A stretch of DNA of 64,000 nucleotides, from contig FWCC01000094.1 in assembly GCA_900169235.1 (NCBI GenBank), positions 248,001 to 312,000 on the forward strand, written 5' to 3'. Source of the DNA: Zarea fungicola (lineage: Eukaryota > Ascomycota > Sordariomycetes > Hypocreales > Cordycipitaceae). How positions within the stretch are numbered: position 1 is the stretch's first letter; every line of letters begins with the position of its first letter. The notes beneath the pieces were generated by a model. That model had not been told where the DNA came from. It saw only the letters and a list, made by a program, of their open reading frames with translations, and ran no database searches. Of the stretch, positions 33,524-44,955 are shown piece after piece. Made by a program: the position numbers and the translations under genes.

Positions 33524-35005
33524 TTACCCCTCGGTCTGCTGTACAGCAACTCTCTGGCTTCGTCTCTCTTGGACAGTATTGCGTGTGCGCTTCTGTCCCT
33601 TGTCCAGCGTTCCCTTAATCTTCTTGCTTTGCGCGAGAGTAGCTTCTGCACCCTTCCCGGCCTTGACCTGTGGCTTTGAATTTGGCCTTGTGTTTAGCGT
33701 TGTCTTTGCACGACCCAGACCCTTTCTCCCTCTACTCCCTCGTTCGGTCGATCGCCTTGGGGCAGATGCTCCAGGCTCATCAATGCCGTCCTGACTGGCA
33801 GCTGAATCGACGGCCGCGTTCGCCTCCTCAAATAACTCCTTCACCGTCGGACCTCTACCAATTTCGTGGGGCTTCTTCTGCCTGAGACCTTGCCGGGTGG
33901 CGGCAAGGGTATCTGGTGGAGCGTTATCAATTGCTTCGAGCTCCTCCTGCGTGAAGCCGGCCGCCGCGATGTTGACGAAATCGTATAAATCCTCTGGCTC
34001 CGGAGATGGGCTCTCGTCACGCCACCTCCACCCAGGTCTGCCAGGTCTGAAAATCAGAGGGAGAGTAGAAGGGTCCCACGTCTCCTTCCAGAGGCCATTC
34101 GCTTCCCACCTCTCACGGACTGCCCAGTACTCCGAGTGGTAATTCATGCACTTTTCATAGTAGAAAGTCGCCTTCCAACGCTCGTGGATTGAAGCATATT
34201 TTGGGTTGGGCTTCAAGTGCGTGTCAAGCCCCAGGGCCTTTAGCCGCTCCTTCCTACATTTCTCCTCAAGCATTTCAAGTTCAAATTGAAACCATGGGCG
34301 CGATATGATGAAAGATTCTCCTTCACTTTGTGAGCAGAGAGCAGTAGGAATGCTCTGAGGCGATGGCTTGACGAACTCGCCGCGACGAAGCCCAGCCCGT
34401 TGGAGGACAGCTCGCTGATTAGGATTCGACTCGTCCTCCATCAGTTCTCGGTTCTCACCCCAGCTCCAATCCCACATCCTGGGCTGCGTTAAACAATCAA
34501 ATTCGTTGACCCTGTCGTTAGTCCCCCCAATTTGCGGCTCGATACCCCAATCCTTGTTCCAGATGCCCAGCTTCTGCCAGCGCCTTCTGATGATGGCGCG
34601 AACGAGAATGCGCTCACGCTTCAGGCCAAGACGATTTAGAAATATGCCAAACGGTGTTGACTCGCCCTGCGCGAATAGATAGCGTTGCTCTCTCACATCT
34701 GCCTTCACAATTCTAAACTCGTCCTGGTAACGCAGCCAAGAGCTGGTGCGGTTACCGTATTCATCATAGGTGCTTAATCAGTTGCTGATCTTATTCATCT
34801 CCGAATCGTCAAGTGGTCGCTCAATAATGGACAAAATTTCATCTTGGTGCTCAGGGCCGATTTCTATCTCACCCTCAGACTCGGATAGGCAATGTGAGGG
34901 CAGGTTCTCCTGGGAGCCCTCGTCAAACTTGTCGTTCGACCATCCACAAGATTCTTGGATGCCCTGTTTTGAACAGCCTGTGGTTGAATTTTTGACGAAA
35001 TACAT
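33524..35005 (-). pseudogene. unknown protein frame broken by one in-frame TGA
   Basis: On the minus strand one reading frame runs from an ATG at 35005 to a stop at 33524, about 493 codons, interrupted only by TGA at 34780-34778. The 75 codons before it are acidic; the frame then continues 'LSTYDEYGNRTSSWLRYQDEFRI' (given here as its key features: WLRYQ, DEF) and through 'FGIFLNRLGLKRERI', 'RRRWQKLGIW', 'PRMWDWSWG' and 'GRPGWRWRDE' to a Lys/Arg-rich tail. There is no GT donor near the stop that would let an intron remove it. Trp-rich blocks recur but I do not recognise the family. Either a recent nonsense mutation (CGA to TGA is one route), a shorter 395-residue protein beginning at 34708, or a sequencing error. 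It faces another broken gene. Confidence 0.55.
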
Positions 35006-35859
35006 TGTGTGTCCTGTTTAAAGATATGAATAAGTTCAAGCGAGTTTGAGTGTAAGGGTGTTTGTCGGTCTTTATGGTCTGGCTAGTTTGATGTTAAACC
35101 TTGTTTGTTTCTTTTGTCTTTGTTTCTTTTGCTTGCCCCTTTGGTTCAATAGTTATTTCTTCAGTTAGCCTGTCTCCTTTGTTGGCATGCTTCCTTTGTT
35201 GGCATGCTTCCTTTGTTGACATGCTCCTTTTGTTTGCCTGTTTGTGTTAGTGACAGACTCTTTTACTTCCCTCCTTGTTTTTCTGGTCATATCTGGCCGT
35301 TGCCGAGCTTATTTGACCTTTGTTAACGTTTGTTGATCCTTATTGGTGTTTGTCAAACTTTTTCATTTGCCGTTCTCAACCGCTGACTATTACTACACCT
35401 CCTCCGTACTCGATTCAGAAACACTTGTCTCCCATGTTTTACTTGCATGAATGAGCGATGGATCTTGCCCGGAAATGGGTTCAAAACAGATTTTGTTTGG
35501 AAGCCTTCTCGCATTCGTTTCAGCTCTCAGAATCAATCCCTAGTCGGCGGGCTCTCCGTTTTCAGGCCAGTGGAACATATCTTGTTACCAAATATTCATT
35601 TTTGCACCCGTTTCCGGAAAGTGTGTAATCCATTCCGCCAATATCACCCGTAAATTAGCACAACGAAGACAATGGAGGGATCTTCTTATTATGTTGGCAC
35701 TCATGGCCTGATAGAAATAGTATCTTATATATATTTTTGGTAAATGCCGATTTGTACTCTTAACTGAAAGTCTCTTGACGGCCATTCTTAACAATTATTT
35801 ATGGGCTGGAAAATCACGACGAAAAATCAGACAACCCGCTCACCCAACTTCGATAAGGC
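35006..35859. other. intergenic, T-rich on the plus strand
   Basis: Separates two divergent broken frames. Contains a 17-bp tandem repeat and many CTTTGTT words. No gene seen. Confidence 0.6.
35175..35225. repeat. 17-bp tandem repeat, three units
   Basis: TCCTTTGTTGGCATGCT twice and once with a single change (GACATGCT), head to tail. Confidence 0.95.
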
Positions 35860-37311
35860 ATGATGGCGGAGCCAAAGGAACAAACTATTTTTCATCTAGT
35901 GCCCTGCAGTTCAAAAGCCCTTGAAGCACTTGAATACGATAAGAATAAAAAGTTCGTATCCAAATCCTCTATTGGAGTGCTGGGGCTCGAGATTGGCTAT
36001 CATTTGACGAGGGTTGCAGAACCAGATGTCATCGCTACGGTTGGTTGGAATGGAAATTTGATCATCGAAAACGAGTCCTCGAGACACATAGCTTTCAAAG
36101 TCCACCGAGAGACTCACGTTGTTATGCTGTCTATGGGACAAGGAAAGGTCGGCAATGTCTCCGTCGCCGTCGATATTCTCAATGCTCGGCCCGAGAGCGT
36201 TGAAGACAAATACGTTCTAGGGTGGGGCATTAACTATGTTGTCGACATTGATCTGCACAAGTTATCTCTGGTATGGTACCCGACCAAGGACATTGCCGAG
36301 AAAGTCTCACAGCAGTATTATGATGCTGTCAGTGCCTGACGTGAGAAGTATCCCTTCTACAACTGGCCACCCCCCTCCTTGAAACCCAGAAATGATGATT
36401 CCAGGTCATCGGTAATCCAGGAGGCCACTGAGTTCCGGGTACCCATTGGCCCGAGAGGATCTGCTCGTGTCTTTTGTACTATTCACAGGCGAACTGGTGC
36501 GGCAATCGCTGTCAAGGAGGTGCATGAACACGATGGTACAAGGGCGGCTCCCGCATTAAGAAATTTACAGCATGCAAGCTTGCCCTCCAATCTTTGTTCT
36601 TATTCTAGATTTACTTGCTAATGGGCAAAGGCCAATCTTGTGCAGCTTCTCCATACAGCAAACTCGCCAATCCCAGGTATCCGCCTTTATTACGTGCCTT
36701 CGCTTGCAGGCTCCCTTGCTAGTCTGGCAGGACCGGGTCTGCAAGACTATGTTTGCGATCGATTTATCTCTCAAACACTTGATGGGCTTGACTATCTAGC
36801 ATCCAAGGTGTTATATCATGGTGCTGTGAAACCCGAAAACATATTGTTCAAGATTGTTGCTGGAGACTACCACTTTCCGCTAGCAGATTTTGGCCTTTCA
36901 CAGTCCCAATTCCAGAGCTCAGGTCGCGAAGCAACGGCATTCACGGCACCTGAACTCGTCATGAGCGGATATCCGCCGCCTTTCTGGACCCCTAAGGTGG
37001 ATATCTGGTCGCTCTTCGTTACCATCGCCAGCGTCCATCCGGAAGTACCTTTCTCACCTCGCTTGACCGATTCATACGAGCGCGACGCTCTACCAGCGAT
37101 TCGCTACACAGCAGAGAGAATACTTTGCAAATATGACATTATGGCCCGAGAAGATCCAGTGGACCGGGCCAGTGCGGCCCAGTGCTTACTTGCCCTGTAC
37201 GCTGGGAAGGGAATTTGCTCGCCAGGCCCAATTACACCTGTGCGCCGAAGGGCGCACCGCTTGGCGTTGCAAGCTGCTGCCCGGCGCCAGGAGCTGGGTC
37301 ACCGCGGGTAG
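35860..37311 (+). pseudogene. FHA-like plus protein-kinase-like frame with two in-frame stops
   Basis: One plus-strand frame from the ATG at 35860 to the stop at 37311 (about 484 codons) is interrupted by TGA at 36337-36339 and TAA at 36619-36621, with homologous-looking sequence continuing in the same frame after each. Part 1 resembles an FHA domain ('ATVGWNGNLIIENESSRHIAF'; key: GWNGN, ESSRHIAF). Part 2 starts a kinase lobe ('VPIGPRGSARVF', 'AAIAVKEV' with the VIAK-type lysine). Part 3 holds 'HGAVKPENIL' where HRD-type catalytic Asp is Ala, an intact 'DFGLS', 'TAPEL' and 'VDIWSL'. So even if read through it would be a pseudokinase. No splice sites bracket the stops. Best read as a decaying FHA-kinase gene. 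Confidence 0.7.
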
Positions 37312-37854
37312 ACGAGTTACAGAATGATGGCAATGGCACGAATCGCGAATAGTCGTGGAGATTGGTTCAGATTCCTGGGCACGAAGCAATTGCCCTGCCA
37401 GGTTTCCTCCCTAGCCTGGGAATCTCATCAAACGCCGTTGCAGGCGTACATATTCTCCCATTCTTAAGAGCCGGACGAATAAAGGCGATAGCAGACTTCA
37501 ATTTTGCTATCCACTCTTGTGGCACTTTTTCCCTTTCCAGGTTTTTTTTTTTCAATGGTATTAAATCTGCGTTCGATCATCAAATAGACTAGCTTTTGGG
37601 TTTAGTATGAATAGAGGTAAAGAAAAAAAACCAAGTTCATTAAATTAGAACTGCCCTGTGAGTAGTTCCCGGACCCATCGATGTACTGGCTTGGGAGTAT
37701 CTCATGAACAGAAAACACATGACTGGTAGTGGTATCAATTGGACTGGATGATGTTTGTTGATATATGTATGCTATAGAGGGAATAAAAGAGAAGACAGTA
37801 AGATAAGCACCAGAAATGCTAGCCTTAAAGGACCATGCTTTGTTGTTTCAAGGA
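37312..37854. other. intergenic, no gene seen
   Basis: Between the broken kinase and the 3' end of LIP2. Confidence 0.6.
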
Positions 37855-38895
37855 TCAAACGACGCGTTTCTCGACATGCAATAGCCCTTCCTCAAATCTT
37901 GACGCCCACTGAGCAGCAAGGTCATCCATATCCCACGCGCCGCCACCACCGCCGCCACCACCGCCGCCGTCCTCTCTCAACGCCGTCCTCTCAGCTGCCA
38001 CCGAGGTGACTAGCTTCCCCTGCAGTCCGCAGGGCACAAACCGTGCCCACGGATTCTGGCTCTCGTCGTGGCCAGAAACCGGCAGGTGTATGTTGAGCGC
38101 AACACCCAGCGCCGTGACGTAACGCCTGTGATGTACACCCAGCGCAGCGATCTTGCGCTCCGGCTGCTGCTCCTGGCCGCCGTCTCTCGAGGACTTGGCC
38201 CAGACACCTGGCTCGTCAGGGTTGGTGTATGTCTGGAGTGCAAACAGGTCCCAGAGGAGACGCTGCGTGGTGGCTTCGAGGTGACGAGCGTAGGAAGCGA
38301 CGCCAAAGCGCGCGTAGAGCGGAGAGTGCATGTCGATGACGGGCCAGAAGACGAGCTGCCCGGGGCCGTGGTAGGTGGTGAGTCCGCCGCGGTTTGTCTT
38401 TTTGATGTGGGGCGTATAGGATATACGACTCGCTCCCTCATGGCTGCTTCTGCTGCTTCTGCTGCTACGTAACAGGGAAACCGTCAGAGGCTGGGCGAGG
38501 CGCTCTGCCTGGGCGGGCGTGAGCTCGTCTTGCCGTCGGCCGAGGGTGTATGTCGGCGTGGACTGGAAGCTGATGAGCTGTGGTGCGGGGGGTTGCACAC
38601 CTGACCCCCCCGCCGCTTTCCACGCAAGAAAATGAGCGCGATGCTCTTCTTGCAGCGCCTCGGCAGTGTCGTACTGCACAAAGGGCGGTTCAGCCAACGA
38701 GGGGGGTTTCAAGTGATGATGCTGGAGAAGATGCAGTCTCCTGGGTGGGGTGGCACAGCATTGACCGGGGACGGTAACGACTGGGGATTGGTGAGTGAGT
38801 TGGGTTTGCAGGAGCACATTGCTGCTTCTACTTCGTGGTAACAGCCGTTGCGCACAATGAGCTCGTCCCATCATCGTCGTGGGCGATAGGCGCAA
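37855..38895 (-). CDS. LIP2: octanoyl-[acyl-carrier] protein N-octanoyltransferase (lipoyl synthesis)
   Basis: Single exon, 346 residues. A basic Arg/Ser/Gln-rich N-terminus looks like a mitochondrial presequence. The LipB fold motifs are present: 'TYTLGRRQDEL', 'RGGLTTYHGPGQLVFWPV', 'KIAALGVHHRRYVTALGVALN' with the conserved lysine, and 'FVPCGLQGKLVTSV' with the acyl-accepting cysteine. It moves octanoyl groups from mitochondrial acyl-carrier protein to lipoyl domains (H protein, dehydrogenase E2s). It is longer than bacterial LipB because of the leader, Ser/Arg-rich and Gln/Glu inserts, and a run of ten or so glycines near the C-terminus. No defect seen in catalytic motifs, although it sits beside two broken genes. 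Confidence 0.9.
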   Translation of the reverse strand: MRLSPTTMMGRAHCAQRLLPRSRSSNVLLQTQLTHQSPVVTVPGQCCATPPRRLHLLQHHHLKPPSLAEPPFVQYDTAEALQEEHRAHFLAWKAAGGSGVQPPAPQLISFQSTPTYTLGRRQDELTPAQAERLAQPLTVSLLRSSRSSRSSHEGASRISYTPHIKKTNRGGLTTYHGPGQLVFWPVIDMHSPLYARFGVASYARHLEATTQRLLWDLFALQTYTNPDEPGVWAKSSRDGGQEQQPERKIAALGVHHRRYVTALGVALNIHLPVSGHDESQNPWARFVPCGLQGKLVTSVAAERTALREDGGGGGGGGGGAWDMDDLAAQWASRFEEGLLHVEKRVV

Positions 38896-41018
38896 AAATG
38901 GAAAAAAGGAACTGCAAGTCAGTAACCGGAGCGATCCCCGGACATCTTTTGGGAGCGGGTCCAGCTAGGCGCCGAGCTGGGCCGGGGTTCGGCACCGTGC
39001 GTTTGAAGTAGCAACGGCAGTACATCCAAAATTGACTACAGAGCAGTGGCGAGCGAAACATTAACAGTAGATTGGAGTTACGTCGTCTTTCTACCCCTGC
39101 TGGTTCTTCTATTAACCAATGTTGAAGTCAGATCCCCAGTCTGGCCAGCGTCATAGTAGTGGTCCAGCTGGAGACCGTACGGCCGCGTTTCCATAGAAGC
39201 TCGGGTGAAGAGAGCGTTTTTGCTTCGAATAATTTAACATTCCGCTGAATTCTCTATTTGTGGGGCTAGCCATCCCGTTTTATTCTTTAAGCTTCTAAGT
39301 TATAAGGGGAGCATAAGCTACCTCATATTTGTCGATTAAAAAATATGAAATGACCGACTATTCTATGGACGAGCGCATTGGATTATTACAGAAGCCGAAA
39401 TGTTACTCACGCCAAAATGAATCGTATACTGTCAAGTAACTAGGTCTTAGGAATGGACGAATTATGAAAGTTGCAGCGATTTACTATTCCGCTACAACGC
39501 CACTGGAATAATCCAGCAAATAGCTGCTGCGCTTAGTTTGGACTGTAGCCTTGATACAAAAGCTTACAAGCGTACATGACATGACAAAGGAAGGGCCACG
39601 AAGCCATTGTTGCAGCCACCGCATCCATACTGGGTTGACTGGCTTTTGGCACCATAACCTCACGTAGGCAAGGTAATTAAGGTCCAGAATCAGGGAAATG
39701 TGTCAGGGCTCGGAGAACTCGCCGCTGCGGGTAGTGGGAGACTACGGAGAGAATGTAACAAGATGACATCAAGCGCCTGTTCCAGAGCCATTGCGGCAAA
39801 CCCGACCCGGAAAGATGTAAACTAAAGTTTAAAGGAGAGTATGACGCCAAACACTTACAAACGTTGGCTTTCAATAATTTTTCATCTGTGACATGAGCTA
39901 GTTTATTAGCATGATGGTCATGGAATCAGTCTTAAACGAGTCGGTGAGCAAGGGTTGAGTAGAACCGCCTTTAGTACAAGAGGAATTTCACCTTCACTTT
40001 TCGGATTCGATTCGGCGTATACTGGCAGTATTTCTTTACTATTTTCGCTGGTTGTCTCGCGGAGGGACACGCTAAGGAAAGTTGGTGGAGGCTGATGATT
40101 TTTAACTCGGCATTGAGTGCCGTAGATTTTCGACTGATGCTGGAAACTGAAAAATGAAATGGGTGACGTTTCTCAGACGGCTGCTGTGCCTTGATGAATG
40201 TCGACAACTTTTCTTAGCGCAGAGGGGTCTCCATACCCTTGGCTTTTATTTTATTTTTTTTGGTGCAAGATGCGCAAGATGTATGGGACAAGCTGGATCC
40301 AGAGCTACAAAGCTGCCAGTAGATGTCGACAACCCATTTCTCTTGGTGGTGGCTCAGCTTCAGCGTGCTAGGCTATGAATGATGGCGCAGCGAAGCTTTG
40401 GATGGGCGTTGGCGTTTGTTACAATGGCGGCGGACTGACCCGGCAGTTAATATCGGGACCATGGCCACCATCGTCGTAAGTTGTCTTGGGTGCTTTTGTT
40501 ACTATGAATATCCCCTCCCTTGTTGCTGCACATCGCGCGACAACTTGACCGAAAAGAGCTTAGTAGATGGTGGTGGCTGGTTTACGATATGGCAGACTCC
40601 ATGGGGATGCGTGTCAGCACATCGTGAGGCAGTCTGAGCTTATACGGCTTGATAATGCAACTGGATTTTCATGTAGTCTTGTGGTTTGAGGAGTGAGACT
40701 GGTGAACCGGGACAAGTTGGTAGGTTGCGGGCTACGGGCATCCGGAGCTGTTATTTGTGCTGCTGATTTCCGGTCTGTTCCTTGACGGGAGAGATTTATG
40801 GATCTGTGTCCATATCTGCAAAGCCTAGCAAAAATTCTGTCACGCGATGGAATGACCGAATCATTTGAGATTTAGTCGACAGCAGCAAAAGTCGCACGGA
40901 TGCTGTTTTAGCAGCCAAGCAAGTACAAATGCCAAGATGGCCAGACAGGACAGGACAGGACTCGATGACATCACTGGCGAGCTTTGGGCATGGGGAGACA
41001 ATCTCCCATGTAAGCTCA

Positions 41019-41042
41019 GGCGCTAGCTCTGAGGCTAGCGCC
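41019..41042. repeat. perfect inverted repeat (hairpin)
   Basis: GGCGCTAGC at 41019-41027 and its reverse complement GCTAGCGCC at 41034-41042, with a 6-base loop. Confidence 0.95.
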
Positions 41043-41262
41043 GTTTTGGGAATTACCTTTGCACCAACCAAGTGGTTAGCTCAGAGTACAAATTGTGAGG
41101 GCTTGTATTCAGGGTCAAGGTTAGTTGCGCAAATATATACAAGTGGAAGCAACTTGCTCGAGTATGCTTGAAGAATGGCGGCTAATTCTGCAGGCTAGAT
41201 ACATGTGTTGAAAGGATGATGGCCAAGGCGCCATGGCAGCTCCGTCAAGAAAAAAACTTTTC

Positions 41263-42423
41263 CATACTGGTGGTTATACTGGTTATACTGGTTACTGGTT
41301 GGACAGCTTGTCACCAGGCATCGGACAGGGCGAGAGTTGGGCTTGTGTCGTCATGGTACCAGTTTGCCAGTACAGGTTGTAAGTTGCCCCACAAGTCACG
41401 AACGGAAAGAAGTGAAAAGGCAAAGTTTAAGTACAGTAGCAGAAGAGTACCTGATGCTTGCGGCTACGCGCTACGCACCTATGACACCATCAAGCATAAT
41501 GTTGAGTAGGGGTAGCAAAGACTCTTGCGAGAGATTTCCTCCCAAGGAGGAAGAAAAAAAGTGAGAAAAAAAGGAGCAAAAGTAGGAAAAAGGGCGCAAC
41601 TAGGACAGCGTACTGGCAACGGAATTGCAATTAATCTGCGGGCGGTACGGAGTGCAAACCCTTTGTCCAAGCCCAACGCTAATTTTGAAACCGACAGAAG
41701 CCCATACCCGTACCAGTACATAATACCAGGAATACTGGTAGGGAGCTCTCCAAAGTTAGTGGGGAGCTATGGATTTTTTCTTGGGAAAATCAGGAAAACT
41801 CCAGTACAACGGGGCCACGGCCCACTCTTCATGCCCCGTTGAAGTTTAGCGGCCACGGCTTGGGAGCAAGTCGATCGAGTGGCTTGCCATGTACCAGTAC
41901 AGTTGAACAAGCTGTTGGAGGAAGGAGCACTGGTGTGTGGAAGCCACCACCGACTGCGCGTTGTGAAGAACTGCGATTGCCCGCCGGTTACCGAACACCC
42001 ATCACACTTTCGATTCTTCTCTTGTTGCTGAGTACAGCACTCAGGTTCGCCAAACTATCAACAGAGACAAGAAAAACTACTCCTGCGGGAACCTGTTCAT
42101 GTCGCTTACCCTACTCGCCTAGAGGCCCAGTGCACCAGCTCAGATCCTGCTTTTGGTCGCTACTTTCCCTTCATCTCATGTCCCGCTAACTCGGGCGGTC
42201 CACCCACTAAAAGTCAAACTGGCAAGCTGGCAAGCTGGCAAGCTGGCAATGGAAGCTGCCCAGCCGACTCAAGGCTAGTCCAAGTCACCCCACTCTGCCA
42301 CCTGCAATATATCTGCCCACTTTGTCCACTGCGGCTTGGCACTCACTCTGCCAACAGTCAAGTCATTGGCACTGCCCGCCCAGCGACCCTCCATCCTCAT
42401 ACGGATACTACTGGTACAGTACA
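41263..42423. promoter_or_regulatory. cluster of GTACCAGTAC / TACTGGTA words
   Basis: At least ten occurrences of TACCAG, CCAGTAC or their complements, including exact GTACCAGTAC at 41710-41719 and 41891-41900, three tandem TTATACTGG-like units at 41263-41300 and CTACTGGTACAGTAC at 42409-42423. All lie upstream of the SUR7-like start. A regulatory role is a guess. Confidence 0.35.
42219..42250. repeat. 8-bp tandem repeat CTGGCAAG, four units
   Basis: Head-to-tail CTGGCAAG copies about 300 bases upstream of the SUR7-like gene. Confidence 0.95.
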
Positions 42424-42551
42424 AAAACAAACCCACCACCCTCCTTTCCCCATCCTCTCTCCCTTGTCCATTCACACAACTACCCCCGGTTAGAATCCGT
42501 GAAACAAAAACATAAACCTATCGAGGTTGACGTTTACTTTCACATCCAGCC

Positions 42552-43674
42552 ATGGCAAAGAGTAAGTATACCAACACACACACTACCTTGATATTTCTCC
42601 CGCTCTGCCCGACGACATGGTTTTCGGTTGAATTGCGAAGGACGCTCCCGCGCACATGTATGCACAATGACGCATGTGTACACGCGAGGTACCTAGCCAT
42701 TGCTATTGCGAAGCTGCTTGTCAGCCATGCCTCAGCTACGCCAATCGCCTTCGAAACCAATCGTTGCAAAATTCATTTGCGCAAAAGAAACAATGCTGTC
42801 GGGCATTGGCAAGGACTGACAAAAAAAAAAAGACGCTTCACTAACATGTCCTTCACTCTCAGACGCCGCCCTCGGCCTAGTCGGCCTCGTCCTCATGGCC
42901 GCATCCCTCCTCCTCCTCTTCTTCATCATCCTCGCCGGCGTCACCGACAGCTCCCCGCTCAACAAGACGTACTTTCTTCAAGCCGATACATCGGGCATCG
43001 ACGGCGCCCACGACATTAGCCAGTGGACCTACTTCTACGTCTGCGGCCCTGGCAACAAGGACTGTGGCAAGGCCAAGGCCGCCCTCCCCTTTGGCCATGC
43101 CTGGAACAGCGACGCCTCCCACGTCCCCTCGGGCATCGCCGGCTCTCACTCGGGTACCAGCAGCAAATTTTACCTACTCTCCCGCTTCGGTTGGGTCTTC
43201 CTTCTCCTCGCCCTCTTCTTCGGCATCCTCACCTTCTTCAGCAGCTTCATCGCCTGCTGTGGTCGCCTGGGCTCCTTCATCGCCACCTTTGTCAGCTTCT
43301 TTGCTCTACTCTGTCACGCTGTAGCATCATCACTTCTTACGTACGTTCTCCAATCACTACTGTACTGTGTGCAAGGTGTCAGATTGCTTGTACGTTTTGT
43401 ATACTAACCACCCATCGCCTTGAATAGTGCCCTCTACGTGATTGCCCAGAATAAGTTCAAGGACGACAACCGTGACGCACGCCTTGGCCGTTACGGATTC
43501 GGCTTCCTCTGGGGTTCCTTTGCTGCTCTGCTCCTCGCTGTGTTTGTCTTCTCTGCCGGTACCAAAAAGGACCACGCCGCCGGTGGTGGCGGTGGCGGCC
43601 GCGGCCGTCGCTTCTGGCGCCGCCAAAGCACTCGCAGCTACGAGGGCCGCCGTGTTAAGGACGACTACAGCTAA
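42552..43674 (+). CDS. SUR7/PalI-family plasma-membrane protein
   Basis: Three exons (42552-42561, 42863-43340, 43428-43674) give 244 residues. Exon 1 codes only 'MAK' plus one base; intron 1 is 301 bp. Four membrane segments are visible: one near the N-terminus ('LGLVGLVLMAASLLLLFFIIL'; key: Leu-rich, residues 6-27), three more after residue 115. The large extracellular loop holds 'DISQWTYFYVCG' with a paired Cys further on (C-x-G-x7-C), as in the Sur7/Pun1/Fmp45 claudin-like family, and the tail is Gly/Arg-rich. Such proteins mark eisosomes (MCC domains) and affect wall integrity and stress tolerance. Which subfamily is unclear. The start is supported by the splice phase and by the family's short cytoplasmic N-terminus. 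Confidence 0.88.
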
Positions 43675-44955
43675 AAGTGTCCACTCGAACAATTTTGGCA
43701 ATGTGTACCCGCCGACTGTTTAGCTGGCGGCTGCTCTTGCAAAAAAGAATCAAGGCTACACTTGACTGAAGATCAGAGCCAACGATACCAATGTTTTAAT
43801 CCACGACAAACGGCGATAGAGAACGATTATGCTTCGAACCCCTCTTTTTCTACATTTTATTTTGCGGCTGAGTCCCGGTTGCACCTTTCACCCCATGGAG
43901 AGGAGTCCGGCCCAGGAAATCGGCCAGTTTTACCTTTAATTCCGTTTATTCATGCATATATCAAGAGATGGTCGAACCGAATCAGATACCACCTGTTTTC
44001 GCTGTGGGGAGTTTTGGGACCTGAAACGTTGTTTTAACGTTTTCTTTTTGGGTAATGTTACAAGAGGCGCCGGTATTTGCTGGTTACCTGTTGTGGGAGA
44101 GGGAGGCATTTACGGCGAAAGGAGAGGTGATGGAAAGGACAGTGGGGGATATATGTTACCTTTAGCTATGAGAGTCTTGTCATGGTTACCCTTTTTCTGA
44201 GGAGTTAAAGTCTGCGCATTCCGTTGCGCAATGAGGAGCTAATTTTGCAATGTAATACGAGTTTTAATTTTAGAATTTATATTGGACTTTGAAATGCAAT
44301 ACACAAAATGCAATTTGTATATGCCAAGTGCACTTGGGAAAAATGAGGTTTGACGGAAAACCTGCGAATGAAAGACTTATGGCCTGCGGATGCTGCCTCA
44401 ACAAGATCCTATCACGACTGCTCAAAACAAAAATGTGAAATGTAAGTATATAATGGTTCTGTCATCTTCACGTGTTTTGCAGCGGTGCTCTATCTTGTGC
44501 TATATAGTCTTACAGAGAAAGAAAAAAGAGAGAAATACTAAACAGATAGTCTGCTGATGGATGCTGATGCAAATGGTGATTTGTTGGTTGTAGTCTGGAG
44601 AGTGTTGTCGGCAAAAAAGGGAGAACGTATGGCGGATCAAGCAGGATCGGAAAACAAAAGGGTAGAGCAAAATAAGCAAAATAAAAAAAACAAAAAAAAA
44701 TTGAAAGTGAAAATGAAATGTGTAAGACTTTCTGTCCGGGTTCCTCGCAAGGCCAGTCCAGACTCCCCATGCTGATGATTGATTTTGCTCTGCAAATCCT
44801 TGCCTACAACCTTCCCCCCGGTTCCTTTTCCCCAATTGCATCCCGTATCCCGACTTCCAATACCAGTCATTTCCCATTGCCTCCTCTCTTCTTTCTTCTT
44901 GCATCATAATTCTCCCCCAATGATCCCCTCGCGTCTCAGTTTTCCATTCCATTCT
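43675..44955. other. convergent intergenic region
   Basis: 1.3 kb between the 3' ends of the SUR7-like gene and PBS2. A-rich in 44620-44720. No gene seen; the minus-strand frames at 44500-44952 are composition artefacts. Confidence 0.6.

Larger units (their letters stand above)
38896..42551. other. 3.7 kb gene-free divergent region between LIP2 and the SUR7-like gene
   Basis: No coding frame with protein character on either strand. The right third is rich in GTACCAGTAC-type words (41,260-42,423), has a perfect 9-bp-arm inverted repeat at 41019-41042 and a short tandem repeat at 42219-42250. A 35-codon open stretch at about 39451-39579 is too short to call. Confidence 0.55.

Noticed and set aside
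39451..39579. 35-codon open stretch with amphipathic helical look
   Set aside because: Too short, no flanking exons found; could be a relic of a Myb-like coding fragment but nothing supports it.
44500..44952. 150-codon minus-strand frame near the PBS2 3' end
   Set aside because: Phe/Leu/Lys-rich composition comes from A/T-rich tracts; no family resemblance.
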